From contig JADRCO010000024.1 in NCBI GenBank assembly GCA_021464525.1, forward strand, positions 1 through 64,000: a stretch of 64,000 nucleotides of DNA. The letters are read 5' to 3'. The notes beneath the pieces were generated by a model that worked only from the letters and a program-made list of their open reading frames with translations, was not told the origin of the DNA and ran no database searches. Source of the DNA: Rhizophagus sp. LPA8_4_AMF (Eukaryota; Glomeromycota; Glomeromycetes; Glomerales; Glomeraceae). Positions 22,939-36,507 of the stretch are shown piece after piece; the first letter of the stretch is position 1; each line of letters begins with the position of its first letter. A program made the position numbers and the translations under genes.

Positions 22939-23648
22939 ATTGACATTACAGGTTCGGTAAAATTCAAACATGATAAAAGAGCAAGAGATCTACAGATCAT
23001 TCGTTAAAAATATTAAAAGAATTACGTTGATGTACTTTACAACCTTTATAGACGAAACGATTTTGTAAAGATTTAAATTTTGTATCTAATCGGCGCTCAA
23101 GGAAATTTAAAAAGAGTAGTTCTTTTTAATATATAAATGGTAAAAAAATCATATAGAACTTGGAAACACGTTATTAAAAAGAGTAATAAAGTGCATTAGA
23201 ATATCTTGATTTACGATCTATTGCCTTCATTTTTTAACATCATTCAAAAACTTAGTCTATAACAGTTTATAATTGTGAAAATTTCGAGATGAGATCAAAG
23301 AATTACAATAATATCTTGCCATTTCCAGAACTTGAATTTCTCAATGTTTACGGGTTATCATATTTAAAATGTAATTGAAAACCAAGGAACTTCTTCCTTT
23401 ATATCATAGTAACTTACTTAAAGCTTGCTCTGTTAAATCATTTTCAAAGGGATTAGGAATGCCTTTCTTGAAAAAAAAATTCCCTTTTGGTTGTCTGCAC
23501 CTAAACATAATCAAGGCGAAAGGTAAGTGTGGGAAATAATACCAAGAGAAATGAGGCCGAAGAGCCAACTATGGATAGAGAGAGAGATAAAGGAGGAAGA
23601 AAGAAACGCCAAAAATTGTGCATTTCGTATTAGTCATTATTAGTCATT

Positions 23649-23837
23649 CCCTATAAAAAAAGTTCGATCCGTGGTTTGTATTCCATCTTTTTTCCGTAAA
23701 AGGCTCATATTTCCGGAATTAGTAACCTTATATCACGGAATTTATCAAATAATTTACATTTTCCGTGAATGAATCCGTGAAAGGCGCATTTTTACGGAGT
23801 TTTTACAGAAATAACGGATATAATTTTTTATAGAGAT
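23649..23837. mobile_element. Small inverted-repeat element, 189 bp
   Basis: The left end CCCTATAAAAAAAGTTCGAT(CCGT) pairs with the right end, which read in reverse is TCTCTATAAAAAATTATAT(CCGT). The inside repeats TTTTTCCGTRAA and TTTCCGTGAATGAATCCGTG. A partial relative lies at 18908-18972. No ORF. The class is not assigned. Confidence 0.6.
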
Positions 23838-23950
23838 TATTAATTATTATTATAAAATCTTTTATTAATTATACTCATATTGCAATCATACTGACTCATT
23901 AGTACGATATTTTCTAATTTAATCAACTATTAGTCAAAAACAAGTTATAT

Positions 23951-23958
23951 TATATAAA
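23951..23958 (+). promoter_or_regulatory. Possible TATA box of the dsRNA-binding gene
   Basis: TATATAAA, 92 bases before the ATG at 24050, a plausible distance for a fungal promoter. Confidence 0.35.
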
Positions 23959-24049
23959 CTGAGGTTCTTTATCGTTATAGAACTAATAGTCTTTTATTCT
24001 AACAGTTCATAGATTGATTTTTTTTTATAACCAAGATATATATAAAAAT

Positions 24050-24802
24050 ATGACAGAAATTGGGCAAGATAATCCAATTATTTTTTTAAATACTTATGTA
24101 CGAATTTTTGATATCAATAAGTTTGAATATAGATATAAATTATGTAATGACAAATTTGTATGTAGTTTGAAATTTAACAATCAATACTGGGAATCATTAG
24201 AGAAATCAGTAAAAAAATTAGCAAAAGAAGATGTTGCAAGAATTGTTATTAATGAATTAATGATTCACTTTCCGGAAAAATGCAAACAAGTTGATAGTTT
24301 ATTGAGAAATGCTGAAACAAATGAATCAAAAAATGATATACAAATCAATCTTACTGGAGAAGGAAACAGTTGTAGTAGTGAATCAAAGAAAGATATACAA
24401 GCTAGTCTTGTTGAAGAAAAAGTGATGACAAAATATGAAATAGCAAAAATTGGAAAAAATTTAAACCCAATCGTTTTTTTGAATACTTATACAAATAGGT
24501 TCAACATTAAAGATAAACTTCAATATGAATTCAGATCATCCAATAATAAATTTGTATATAGTTTGAAATTTAAAGATCAATACTGGGAATCAGTAGAGAA
24601 ACAAAATAAGAAACAAGCAAAAGAAGATGTTGCAAGGATTGCTGTAAAATATCTAATAACTCAAGATCCTGAGAAATGTGAACGAATTGACAGACTTTTA
24701 AGAACCGCCGAGCCTAGTGGAAAAGCAAGTCTAAGGTGTCAAAACAAGTTAAAGCAACAAAATAAGAAATGGCAAGCTTTATCATCTCAAAAAAGTTCAT
24801 AA
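24050..24802 (+). CDS. Protein with two dsRNA-binding motifs, 250 residues
   Basis: Single exon. The frame is open upstream but the first ATG is at 24050. Two repeats, about residues 8-70 and 138-205, share the double-stranded RNA-binding fold pattern. Each has an N-P-I-x-F-L-N-T-Y first helix, a short beta region with F-V-[CY]-S-L-K-F, then KK-x-AK-E-D-V-A-R-I at the start of the last helix, matching the K-K-x-A-K-x-x-A-A signature. The linker is acidic and Ser-rich; the C-terminus is Lys/Gln-rich. No catalytic domain is present, so it would act as an adaptor or sequestering protein for dsRNA or structured RNA, for example with Dicer-type enzymes; that role is inferred. The two motifs are closely alike, pointing to internal duplication. 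Confidence 0.75.
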   Translation: MTEIGQDNPIIFLNTYVRIFDINKFEYRYKLCNDKFVCSLKFNNQYWESLEKSVKKLAKEDVARIVINELMIHFPEKCKQVDSLLRNAETNESKNDIQINLTGEGNSCSSESKKDIQASLVEEKVMTKYEIAKIGKNLNPIVFLNTYTNRFNIKDKLQYEFRSSNNKFVYSLKFKDQYWESVEKQNKKQAKEDVARIAVKYLITQDPEKCERIDRLLRTAEPSGKASLRCQNKLKQQNKKWQALSSQKSS

Positions 24803-26813
24803 AATACTTATGTAATGCCCAAATAATCCAATGATTCATCTTTAATGACTATTTCTATATTAGTTATAATAAAAAACTATTGTATGGATAAATTTTTATC
24901 TTATATTCAAAATAAATAATTGTTAAATTCGTTCAATATGTAGAGTTTCGGTGAGGTAGGTAGGGAGTTCTGCACCTATGCCAACTATCACCCACTCCAT
25001 ATCCAAAGCTGGATAGATTTTTGTTAATTATGATGATTCACAAATGAGTACATAAAAAAAAAGCTATATTTATTACTGTCCTATATTATTTAAGAATTAA
25101 TTTTAGCTTAATTCTTCAACTAACTTTATTGACTTTTTTAGTCAGCGATTAGGATTTGCAAATTTCATGTATTAGCAAATCTTAAAAAGAGAGTAACTAG
25201 TGTGAATTTTGGGGAAAAGGTGAGTTAGATATAAATATTTTATTGGTGAAATAGCTGTGTTATATTCTCTCACTCTTCATTTGCAATGCTTCCATTTAAT
25301 AATGTAAAATAGTTTTTTATCATTGATGTATTATTGAATATATTTTCTTCACTCTTTCATTTTCTTGCACTTAAAAAGCAATTAACGAAAATGTGGAGAC
25401 GTAGGTGTATTATGTTTCTCTAGAATACCATGAAGAAATATATATTAATAAGTATTTTATCCATACAGGTTTTTTATACTTATTGTTCTTTGATAACAAC
25501 TCTCTGGTAATTGTTTTTTTATAAAATAAAAGTGTTAATAATTGATTTCGTGTTATCTTGTCAGTCACACTACGGTTTTAAAGAAAAGCGTTAACTATTT
25601 TCCTTTTTTTAACATTGACATGTTGTAGAACAAATTAAATTAGTGAACACTACTATCTTCGTGCTTGCATTTCACATACACCTCTAAGAAAAGCTTTAAC
25701 AACAATATACTTTCAACAATTCTAAGAATATTATGATTGAAATAACCATAAAATATTTAACAATAGTTGTATTGTTAACGAGCAATGTTTAAAAGATAAC
25801 AGTTTCATTGTATAACCCAGGATAACGATCAGACAAATCCAATTTTGGATTCTTCATCCATAACAATATTGCATCATCCTTAAGAAATAAGGCTCAAATT
25901 CATTAAAGACATTTGATAAAAACGCGAATATCACAATCATTCATCATGTATTATGATTCCGCATGAAAAAGCATAGCGAATATATGTATATGCGAATTTG
26001 AAGCCAGTACGGTACGGTTCCAAAAAATTCTGTACCACCAGCCATCACGATCGGCGGGAAATAAATACTGAGTATCAATTTGATCAAATTCTTCCTACCT
26101 GAGGTTTCTATTTATCATTTTGCCCGATCAAATTTGTGACATCAAATGTATAATCCGAGTTGAACATAATATATTTAGTAGGTAGGTAATCTCATACTCG
26201 TAATGAGCATTAGTGTATAGTGAGTTGTCACAAAGTCTTGTAATAATTGCTTTAACCTTGTATTAAGAGACGTAAGAGCAAAATGATTTTCTCCGACAAA
26301 GCGATCTAAACTTTTAAAGGTTAATTATATGTATCGGAAAATATTTATTTTTGAAGTTCAAGAAAATGGTTATGATGATTTTCACCTTGAAGCGGTACTT
26401 TTTTTTCGTTTATATTCTAGCTTTAGTGAGAACTCTAGAAGTCGTAAAGCACGACTTGCAGTAGATAAATGAAATTGAATATTAAGGGATCAATTATCAT
26501 TGAGTACGATTTACACTCTGCTCCGGAAAAACTCTAACACCCCGAATATACGCTAAATTATACAGATCTTTCCTTTATGGATAATTATCCAGTTCTGAAA
26601 GAAGATGTGCTACCTATTTACGTACGTGACTATTTTAGTGAGCATTATTTTTTTCCCACCATAAAACAATTAATAATTTCATTATTTTCTTGTTTTGAGA
26701 AAATTCAAAACGTTCATTATAAATTATTAGTTTAATTACAAGCGTTGTAAGCATTAAACTTATTACATTAGATTGTTACAATATTATTAACGTAAATTGG
26801 AAAACTAGTTTTG
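24803..26813. other. Non-coding interval
   Basis: No gene recognised. A GC-richer patch at 24950-25015 (GGTAGGTAGGGAGTTCTGCA onward) stands out and recalls repeat tails, but its class is unclear. The last 400 bp serve as the upstream region of the helicase gene. Confidence 0.45.
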
Positions 26814-29800
26814 ATGGATACAGGTCCCATAATTAAACTTCTGGATGACTTTGATTCTGAATCTAAGAATGGTGATGGACAGAAATGGAATAACTTGTTG
26901 AAACGGTGTATTAATGCATCGGAATCTGATTTGGATGAATTCCTTGTCATACTTTCAAGTTCTCTTGATATTTACCTACCAAAACTCAACATATTTACTT
27001 CCTACCTCTGTAAAAAATATTTACAGGTCGCTCCTGTCAAGAATGTCTTGTTTGCTAAATTCATCTCACTTTTAATCACCGTTGTCATCACGGAGAACCT
27101 GCAAAAGTCCGACATTTTTGGTTTCAGTGAACTACTTCACGATTGTATTGTACTTCTCTGGTGGGCTAGTAATAAAGATAATAATGAACCAAATTCAGTC
27201 TTTAAATTAATCAAATATATTTTTGGTGCAATTATGGACGCGAAAGTCCTGGAGGTTTTTATATCAGAGGTATATGGTCATCATTGTCTAAAGCGCATAC
27301 TGTTTGACTTCGACATGGTTAATCAGATTGATCAGGGAGAGCTGCTTAAGGCGGTGGATTTAGTTGCTGCCCTTGTGGGAAAATGTCCTGAACATAAAAA
27401 TGACTTAGTATTATCAGAGGGCTATACCGTATATAAGGCTTGCAGTGCACTATTGGAAACCCTACCACCCATGTGCAAGATTGGTAATAAGGAACAACAT
27501 TGGAACAGGAAGCGAGCTGATGTTCCTTTATCCATTAAAGACAAACAACATCTTGCATTATTAGGAATGAAGATACCTCAAAACCCATCAGATTTACCTC
27601 ACTTTTTGCGAGCTATTGAGCAACGGAAAATAGATTCATTCAAGGTAAATATTTTTTTAGTCGATATGCTTCTTTATCACAGGAATTCTTTGGTAAATTG
27701 ACAACTTCAATTAGGATTTAATGGGATTCTTTCCATGTACAAGTTGCCATAAGCAGGCACTTAATAATATTGCTCCCGATAAATACTTTTTGGAAGATGA
27801 GTCAGCACCATCAAGGTCCTTTCGTCTTCCATTTGATTTTAATGATGATGATAAACTTGGACCATGGGATATCTTGCTTAGCGAAAACACAATCAAAGAC
27901 TTGCAACAGTTGGAATCAAGTCCTGAATTAATTAGGATAATTATGAAGAAACTTGGGCAGATATCATCTGGAGTATGGGACAAACATGAATTGCGACGTA
28001 TAGCAGTGCGAACTAGTGATATACATGTCCATAGTATTATTCCTATTTACGAGATAGTACTTCCAGATAATGGGCTGAAGATTCTCTGGCAGGTTGATTA
28101 TGGATTCTCTATTCGTAGCAACTCATTCACACAGCTTGTTAAGATTTGGGCTGTCACCACTAATATTTACCGAATCGAAATGGTATTAAAAAACCTCTCA
28201 ATAGTTCATCAAGTTTATACTCCAAAGCAGAGACGTTGGTGTACAATCGAATATAAGGATGACACGATTTTACCAATGATTCTTGGGGATGAAGATGATA
28301 CAGAAGAAAGGTTATGTAGCTCAAAAACGGATAAAGAGTTGTTGATGATTCATGAGATGCTTGTTACAAATAAGTTTTTTCCATTATCAACGGTAAATAT
28401 ATACTGTATTGTTGAAATAAAATATTTTGACTAGAATTTATTTAATAGATACTGATCTTGTAGAACTTGTACAAGTCACTCATCTTTGGTGGTCTTAAAT
28501 TTACTTTCCAAGTATCCAAGAAAGAGTATGAAATTATTAATTGTCCTACGTCAGCGATCATTATTGGTCGATCAGGTTAGTAGAATCATTTATAATCGAG
28601 TATTAAGTTTACTCTTTTATTTGTTTTTTTTAAAAAATTCAAATATTTAGGGACTGGCAAGACTACATGTATTTTATATAGGCAGATAGCTTCATACTTA
28701 AATAGCCAGGACAATAACAGAAATTTTTACAAAAGGCAGATATTTATTACAGTGAGTTTACCTTTTCGTCGCAAGGTGAAGGAAGATTTTAACATGATGC
28801 TAGAATCCGCTGTACATGCTGGGAAAAGGATGTCTATGTCGCAGTTTCACGAATATAGAAAAAAGAAAGAAAAAGAAAGTGCTTTCGCTTCAGCAATGCA
28901 CGAAAAGAGAGATGATGAGGAGGATTTAAATAGAATTCCAGACACATTCAATCATTTACAGCTGACAGATGAATATTTTCCTTTGTTTATTACTTTCGAT
29001 AAATTTTCTAAAATGCTTCAGGGAACCTTTGGCATTAACGATCATGATCTAATCATACAAAAAAAGTTGGATACAGATAGTATTGATCCGCATATTAAGA
29101 ATAATAGCCAAAGACCTTCTTTCATCAATACAGCAAATAAGAATTTCGTGAATTATAATACCTTTAGAAAAAGGTATTGGCCCTCTCTTGATGATTATTG
29201 TAAGCAAAAATTTGATTGCGAGTTGGTTTATTCTGAATTTTCCATTATTAAGGTGAGAAATAAGTACATATAATATTTTTTGGATACATTCCACCTCTAT
29301 TTATACTATTTCCCATTTTATTTATTAAATTAAGGGTACAAATCCCGAAGTGGATTTCCTATCAAGAGAGGATTACAGAGATATCAGTATCAAAAAATAT
29401 CCAGCATTTTGCTACAATCGTGATCAGATCTATGATTTATTTCAACAATATGAAAAGATGAAGGCACGAAATTGTGATTATGATTCGATGGATCGGTAAG
29501 ATCAAATGATATAATCTTTTTGGTCATTAAATGGATTTTAAATTAAAATTATTTGAAACCTTTTGCAGAACGTTAGCTATCTTTCGTTATACTGAAAAAA
29601 GGGCACTAGATAGCCTACATATTCATGAAGTATATGTTGATGAATGTCAAGATAATCACATTGTGGATTTAGCACTTATTTTAAAGGTTTTTGACCGTGT
29701 TAATAGTATTTTTTTAGCCGGAGATATAGCGCAATGTATCGCTAAAGGATCTGCTTTCCGATTTCAAGGTATTTACTAAAGAGAGATATATATATTTGCT

Positions 29801-32800
29801 TTCTAGTTATTATCTTAATAATCTTTTAATGATATAGATTTACGAGCCCTGATGTATCAATGGGAGCTTACTCGGAACCAAACTAAACATCACAGCATTA
29901 TCAAACCGAAACAATTTGATTTGAATATTAATTACCGATCTCACAATGGAATTCTGCAACTTGCTGCTTCGGTGGTTGATCTTATTAAGCATTTTTTCCC
30001 TGATTCTATTGACCATGATCTATCACGTGAACGTGCAGAGATCGATGGTCCAAAACCTGTTGTTGACAGTGAATTTGATAAGAATGTCCTCACTAAGGTT
30101 AAATTGGGTCATTCTCAGATTATTATTGTACGTGATGAAGAAGCCAAATTACGTTTGAAGAAATTAATCGGTAAACGTGCAATGGTGATGACTGTGTTTG
30201 ATGCTAAGGGCATGGAATTTAACGTTGTGCTTCTATATAATTTCTTTACCGATTCACTTGCACTTCGAAAGGTATAAATCATGTACTATTTATCTTAAAT
30301 CATGCGAGATCATTCATTATATATTATTTGATTATTTTTAGTGGAGAGTGATTCTTTCTACTTTGAAGAAAAATTCTAAAGGTGTTCAGATATTCTCTCA
30401 CGAGAAGCATTACATTCTTTCTTCAGAACTCAAACATCTTTATGTTGCAGTAACCAGAGCTAAACAGCGTCTCTTAATATGTGACGAAAAAACCGAGTAT
30501 AGTGTGCCAATTCGAAAGTATTGGGAAGATCATGATGGGCTAATTAAAATCCGAAAGGTAGATGAAAATTACCTTTCCAGTATTTTGACTGAGAAGAGCG
30601 ATTCCAGTACTTTAGCTAAGGAGAGCAATTCGTGTGAGTGGGATGAACAAGGAATTTATTTTTTTAATCGGTGGCAATATGAACAGGTAGGATCACTTTT
30701 GAAAAGTAGCATTAGTTAATTAAATAAAATAAAATTTTTATTTTTAGGCCAGTTTTTGCTTTGAAAGGAGTGGAAATGAAGAGAGCCGAAAACTAGCCAA
30801 TGCATATTATCTTCAGCAAATTGCTCTGGATTCTATAAATGATTCTAATGATGATGCTGTAAAGTCCAATTTCATTTGTGCAGCTATAGCTTTCAAAGAG
30901 TGTTCTCGGCCAAGCGAGGCGGCTTCATGTTATCAGGTAAAATCTTTAATGATAACGTAATCTTCAATTAGTATATACCGTATTTAATTCAAGCCTAATA
31001 TTTACAAATTCGTAAAATTTCCAGGATGTTAGTATGTACAAGGATGCTGGTGATGTTTTTGCCGAATATGATATGTTTGAATCTGCTGCACGCAATTATC
31101 TCAAGGCCAGAAAGTGGGCCAAAGCGGGTGATAATTTTGAAAAGGCAGAGAAGTATGATGATGCTGCTCTTGCATATAAAGATGGTCGCCTTTATAAACC
31201 TGCGGCTGATTTTATTCTGAAGTGAGCTAGATTTTATTTCATCCATTGAAATTATAATTTACTTAAGAAAAAGTGTAATCTAACATTTATTTAATATTTC
31301 AAATAGATACAGACAAGAAATTAACAATAAGACGTTTCAGCATGTTGCTTATCACATTAAAGACCATTATCATACTACCGCCATTTCGTATGGTAGATAT
31401 GAAGAAGCTGTTGAAATGTATATAAGATTAATTGATAACGAAGAAGATATTAGTGAGACATTAAAGTTCATCTTGTATGTATGCAGGATTGATATATTAA
31501 AAGAAACAATGTCACGTATTACAAGTTCTAGTACCCTAAAAAAATATCTTATAAAGTCGAAAGAGCTTATCATGAAATATAAATTACAATCGACGAGGAA
31601 ATCCGAGAAATGGAATGAACTGATAGAAGAGTTTAATTTATATTCAGCTTATTTAGATAAGGATGTTGATAAAGTTCACAAATGTATACTTTTTTTTAAG
31701 TATCGTAAAAGCGTTGCTAATGAGTTTCATGCAGTAAACATATGGCTGCAAATCCTTCCACAATTATCTGGTATTCAGGCCAAGTATCAGCATCGTGAAC
31801 GACTTCAATATCTCCTATGGATGTGTGAATTGACCTTTTCTTTAATTTATAACGTCAACACTGAAAATGAATTTCAGATAAAAAAGAATTTTGAAGACAT
31901 TTTCTGTATAAGAGGGGTGAATGATTCGAAAAAACGACAAATTCCATTTGCCAACCCACTCTTCGATTTTGCAAGCACTATTCACAAAACCAGAATAGAT
32001 GACGCAGAAGAAGCCATGAACGATCAGCATCATTATAAGTTGAATGATATACACCAGAGAATTTCACGATGCCTTACCCTACGTATTTTTGAGGTCATCA
32101 AGGATGCCGACCAAAGAGGTAGAGATATCACAGATATAAGTTCTCAAATTTGTTATATGTTAGCATCCTGTCAGAAATTAGATTGCCAGAACCACCATGT
32201 GATACCAACACCATCAGTTCTGTATCAACGTTTGGAATTTGTATTTTTTCACTACACCGTAATGATGAAGTTTGATGTAAATGTATTGGAAGAACATCAT
32301 CTTACAAATGAGCAAATTATTAAAGAAACTCGTAACTTGCAAAAGTGGTGGACTGAAAGACTGGTTAAAATTCATATCCGTTATAAATCACCACAAATAA
32401 GCTGCCCGGAGGCTACTTGCATGATTCTTGCTAAATTTCCTGCATACACACGAGATAGATTTATTGATTTTGTTCGCAAGACATGGTTAATTGATTTTAA
32501 GTACATTAATAATAACTTTGAAGTTATGTTGAAATGCGTGTTCGTTTTTCAGCGACTACAAGACAGGCAGAGTATTAATAAGATCAGTTGGGAAATGTCG
32601 AGATTAGAAATCCTTTCACATTCTAGAAATTTACCTATTGGATTTGAGTACTATAAAGGACATCACAAAGCAATACCGATTGGAAATCGACTCTCATCAT
32701 TCTTCTTATATCTTTATTTCAATGATGTGATCAATGCAATTTCAAATATAAAAATATTTATTCGATATGCTATTAATAACGTCCAATCGGTTAATCTTAT

Positions 32801-34627
32801 TACGTCTGATGCTTTTGGTGATCTTGTATCTCTTATGGAATTTACCGTATCTTTAATTTTTACGATTAAACCTGGATATTGGGACTTTTGTATTCCTCGA
32901 GCTTATCTGATTAATTATTTTGAAGCATTCACTATAGAGCCACTCATTCCAGGCCATCAACGTAATTGTTGTAATACAGTGAATTATCTAATTATGATCA
33001 AAAATTCTTTTGAACAAGTCCAACAGCTTATTAACTTTCTTATTTGTGAAGAAATGGTTTACTTGTCAATTATTCTTCGATTGATACGTCTTTTGATCCT
33101 TATGAGTATAAATGAGCCAAAATTTGCTACAAAGGTTATTATTTTTTTCAAATATTTGAATCGCAAGGTTTTTTCCGCAAAAGTTAAAAAATACCTGGAA
33201 CAGAAATCTATGGAACAGCTTATTGATGTTTTATGTAATGATCTTGAGGAAGCAAGTTTTGATTCCCTGATTATTGTTAATTATCATGTAGAAGACGCGA
33301 GGATTTTGTCAAATTTTTCTAATTTAGAAAAAAATGGTGTAATGAAACTTACATATAAATCTATTAAAGAATTCCATTCTGCTCTTCAGAAAATTAAATC
33401 ATCAATAAATTTTCGGGAAAGAGTTACTACTGTAAATAAACTTCAAATGTGGTTTCATGATCTTTCTCAATCTCAAAATGCCATTAGAAAACTTCAAGGT
33501 TGGTTTCGCAGAGTAAAAACAATTAGAATAATTCAAGTTTGGAATCATCGGCTAGAAGCTACCAAGAAAATCCAAATCTGGATTCGCCGAGTTTATAAAC
33601 GTGTAAAATCACGCAAACCTGATTATGACCCAATGCCAGATAAGATTTATGATATCATGACAAATTTTTGCAGAGTTATTACGAAGGAGATAAATAAAAA
33701 ATCGGTGAGGAAGTACATCATTTTATTGAAGGGACAAACAGTAGATGTAGTTGTGGAGCTGATTAGGCTTCAAAGACGAATAAAAATATTTATTAATAAT
33801 TTCTCTCCGGATAAAAACAAAAGTAACCAATGTTTGAAATTAGAAGATGAATTAAGGTTTGTTAATATTTGGAATTTTTATAATAGTTTTTCTTTAACTA
33901 ATTTCGGTAAAATTTTAATTTAGGAATTATCATAATAAAGTTGAACAGACATTGAAATTATTATCAATAACTGAGAATTCAGCTAAGCACAAAAAAATAG
34001 ATATTAAATGGTTGAAAAATGAATTGCGGGAGGCAAATGATATCATCAATCAGTTTCAAAATTTGATAAATAAATATAGGTGCGAAGTTCGTCGGATAGA
34101 AGCTACTAAAAAAATACAAGTCTGGATTCGTCGAGTTTATAAACGGGTAAAATCACGAAAACCAGATTATGACCCAATGCCGGATAAGATTTATAATGAT
34201 ACGAATAATTTCTGTAAAGTTGTTACGAAGGAGATAAATAAAAAATCAGTGAAGAAATATAATATTTTATTGAAGGGTCAGACAGTAGATATAGTTGTGG
34301 AGCTGAATAGACTGTATAGACGCTTTATTAATAATTACTCTCCAGATATAAACAAAAGTAATCAATGTTCGGAATCGGAAGATGAACTAAGGTTTGTTAA
34401 TACTTGGGATTTTATAATTATTTTTCTTTAACTAAGTTCGATGAAATTTATAATTTAGGAATTATCATAATAAAGTTGAACAGACATTGAAATCATTATC
34501 AATAACTGAGAATTCAGTAAAGCACAAAGAAATAGATATTAAATGGTTGAATAATGAGTTGTTTGAGGCAAGAGATATTATCAATCAGTTTCAAAAATGG
34601 ATAGATAAATACATTAAATCGAAATGA
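26814..34627 (+). CDS. UvrD-type SF1 helicase, TRANK1-like, 2,311 residues
   Basis: Thirteen exons: 26814-27644, 27715-28392, 28464-28575, 28651-29252, 29335-29495, 29569-29768, 29838-30271, 30342-30686, 30748-30936, 31025-31221, 31307-33856, 33924-34391, 34459-34627. Introns are 61-88 nt, GT-AG, with consistent phase. The helicase motifs are in order: Walker A GRSGTGKTT (538-546, Lys544), motif II DECQD (819-823), motif III AGDIAQ (845-850), motif IV NYRSH (893-897), motif V TVFDAKGMEF (980-989) and motif VI VAVTRAK (1041-1047). Walker A is split by intron 3. Residues about 1125-1290 form TPR-like helical hairpins. A long helical region follows, with IQ-like W-[FI]-R-R segments near 1955-2015. 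The order of helicase then TPR recalls TRANK1, but no ankyrin repeats are seen. The last two exons repeat the end of exon 11. Substrate and role are unknown. Confidence 0.88.
33554..34627 (+). repeat. Tandem duplication of the helicase gene's 3' end, intron included
   Basis: The segment starting AGAAGCTACCAAGAAAATCC at 33554 recurs at 34098, a period of about 544 bp. It covers an IQ-like helix, the KSRKPDYDPMPDK motif, a KKSV[RK]KY helix, the intron (33857-33923 and 34392-34458, both with GTTTGTTAAT donors) and the following exon start (GAATTATCATAATAAAG, at 33924 and 34459). Both copies splice in the same phase and both keep the frame open, so the protein ends in two similar C-terminal modules. 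Confidence 0.9.
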
Positions 34628-36099
34628 ATATGAATAGGACTGAATTATACATAATGTTTATTTTGATCATGAAATTATACTTTTTGATTTTTTTTTCATT
34701 AATGGAATTATTTTGGTATCCATTATAATTTTTATTAAATGTTTATAAAGATTAACATTTTATATATTTATTAAGTGAATATAATAAATTATTGAAATTT
34801 GATCATTTAAGCTATAATATAAATTGCGAGTTTTATTATGATGAGAATATAATAATATTTTAACGTTTTTCTATGGATTAGAAGGACGAATGTTATTAAC
34901 AAAAGTAAAAAAGCTTGAAATTTTTTAATAAATGAATACTATATTGTCTACCTTTGTGATATGAGAACTAATAATTGCTTTAAGGAAAATTTTATTAAAT
35001 TTAGCCTGCTACATGAGTCCCGAAAAGAAGAATGATCCTAAAGAAAATACTCCATTATAAAGTTCATTCTCAAAAAGGTTGTTCCTAAAAAAATGAAATA
35101 GTTTTATTTAGTAATCAACAATCGTTAAATGTGTCGTAATATGGTACGTTATTCGGTTATTGTGAAACCAATGCTTAATTTAATTGATAATACTCAAAAG
35201 ATGACTTAAAAGTATCGCACATGACTGTTAAATTTGATAACACATATTTTATTAGTTTCTAGTGCACCAATAAATATAGAAACAACAGATTATAAATTTT
35301 AACATAAATATAGTTAGTTAATTTACTTTAATGGATCTCCGACTTTCATTTTTTACTGCCCGATGAATTAACTTTCTTTAACTTCATATGATAATTCAAA
35401 GTCCTTTTTTTTTTATTTGTGCATTATTTACTTCCATTTCTTTATCAATATGTGTTATATATGTTCCATTTCTTTTCTCTGCTGAGTGTCTCTAAAATGA
35501 AAATGCTCTGATTTCATTGTTATAAATACCTTTTCCTCGCTGATTCATAAATTTCACTCAATTTATATAATGCAACTTTATTATCATCCTAAATTACTTT
35601 ATAATAACAATAATTTTTTTATGATTCTCTCATCTTCTTTAAAGACTGCCTTTAGATCATTTCGAGGGGTTCTCTAACCCGCATTAATCTTGTTGTAATC
35701 AGTGACTAATCACTATATTTCATAAGTATTTCAACACTAAATATTGTTTCAAATTTTTTCAGAATCAACTTGATCTATTGTGACGGATTCTTCAACAGGA
35801 TTAATCTGTTTGCTGTGGCGTTAATTTCGGCGTTGTTGGTGTTGTCATTGGTTTTGCTGTTATCATAAATAGAGATACAAGTTACGTGTCACTTTGTAAG
35901 GCTATGCTTGCAAGGCTTATAAGGCTTAGAAAAATAAAAAGTATTTATATGGGCAATTTATGCTCTTACTTTTTGTTATTTCAAATATGAATCTTGATTA
36001 AATAATTATATTTTTTTTTTTAAATCCGAAATTTCAACTATAAGATTCCAAATATCAAATGAACTTAAAGTTTCTAAAATTATTACTATTGAATATTCT
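34628..36099. other. Non-coding interval after the helicase gene
   Basis: AT-rich with normal CpG content up to about 35.9 kb. No gene recognised. Confidence 0.5.
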
Positions 36100-36507
36100 G
36101 ATAATTTTGTTATTATAATTCAACAATTCTTTTTCTTTTTCAATCCTTTGAAACTTAACACAATTTTTCACATTCTACTGGGAAAAAAGAAATACAAAAC
36201 ATAAACATTTAGATAAGAAAGGGAAAGGATAATACATCCAAGAACGCCTTCATAGAACTCAAAAGACATTACATTTGATGCAACATAGAGAGTGGCTCAC
36301 TTTCATCAGGCAAGACTATGGTGAGTAACTCTCCAATCCTAACACAACTGTACAATTTAAATGAACTTGTGGCAAGAGAATGAAAGTTTTTTCTAATCAT
36401 TGTGTAGTTTATATTTCTAAAAAAACCATAATTTGCTTCCAAAAGATGAACATTTTATCAACAGAATCAAGAAGTACCAACCAAAATTATTTATATAATA
36501 GAAACTT

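Noticed and set aside
28393-28463. Nearer splice acceptors (TTTAATAG, GACTAG) for helicase intron 2
   Set aside because: Both lead to an immediate stop. The acceptor at 28463 keeps the frame into Walker A.
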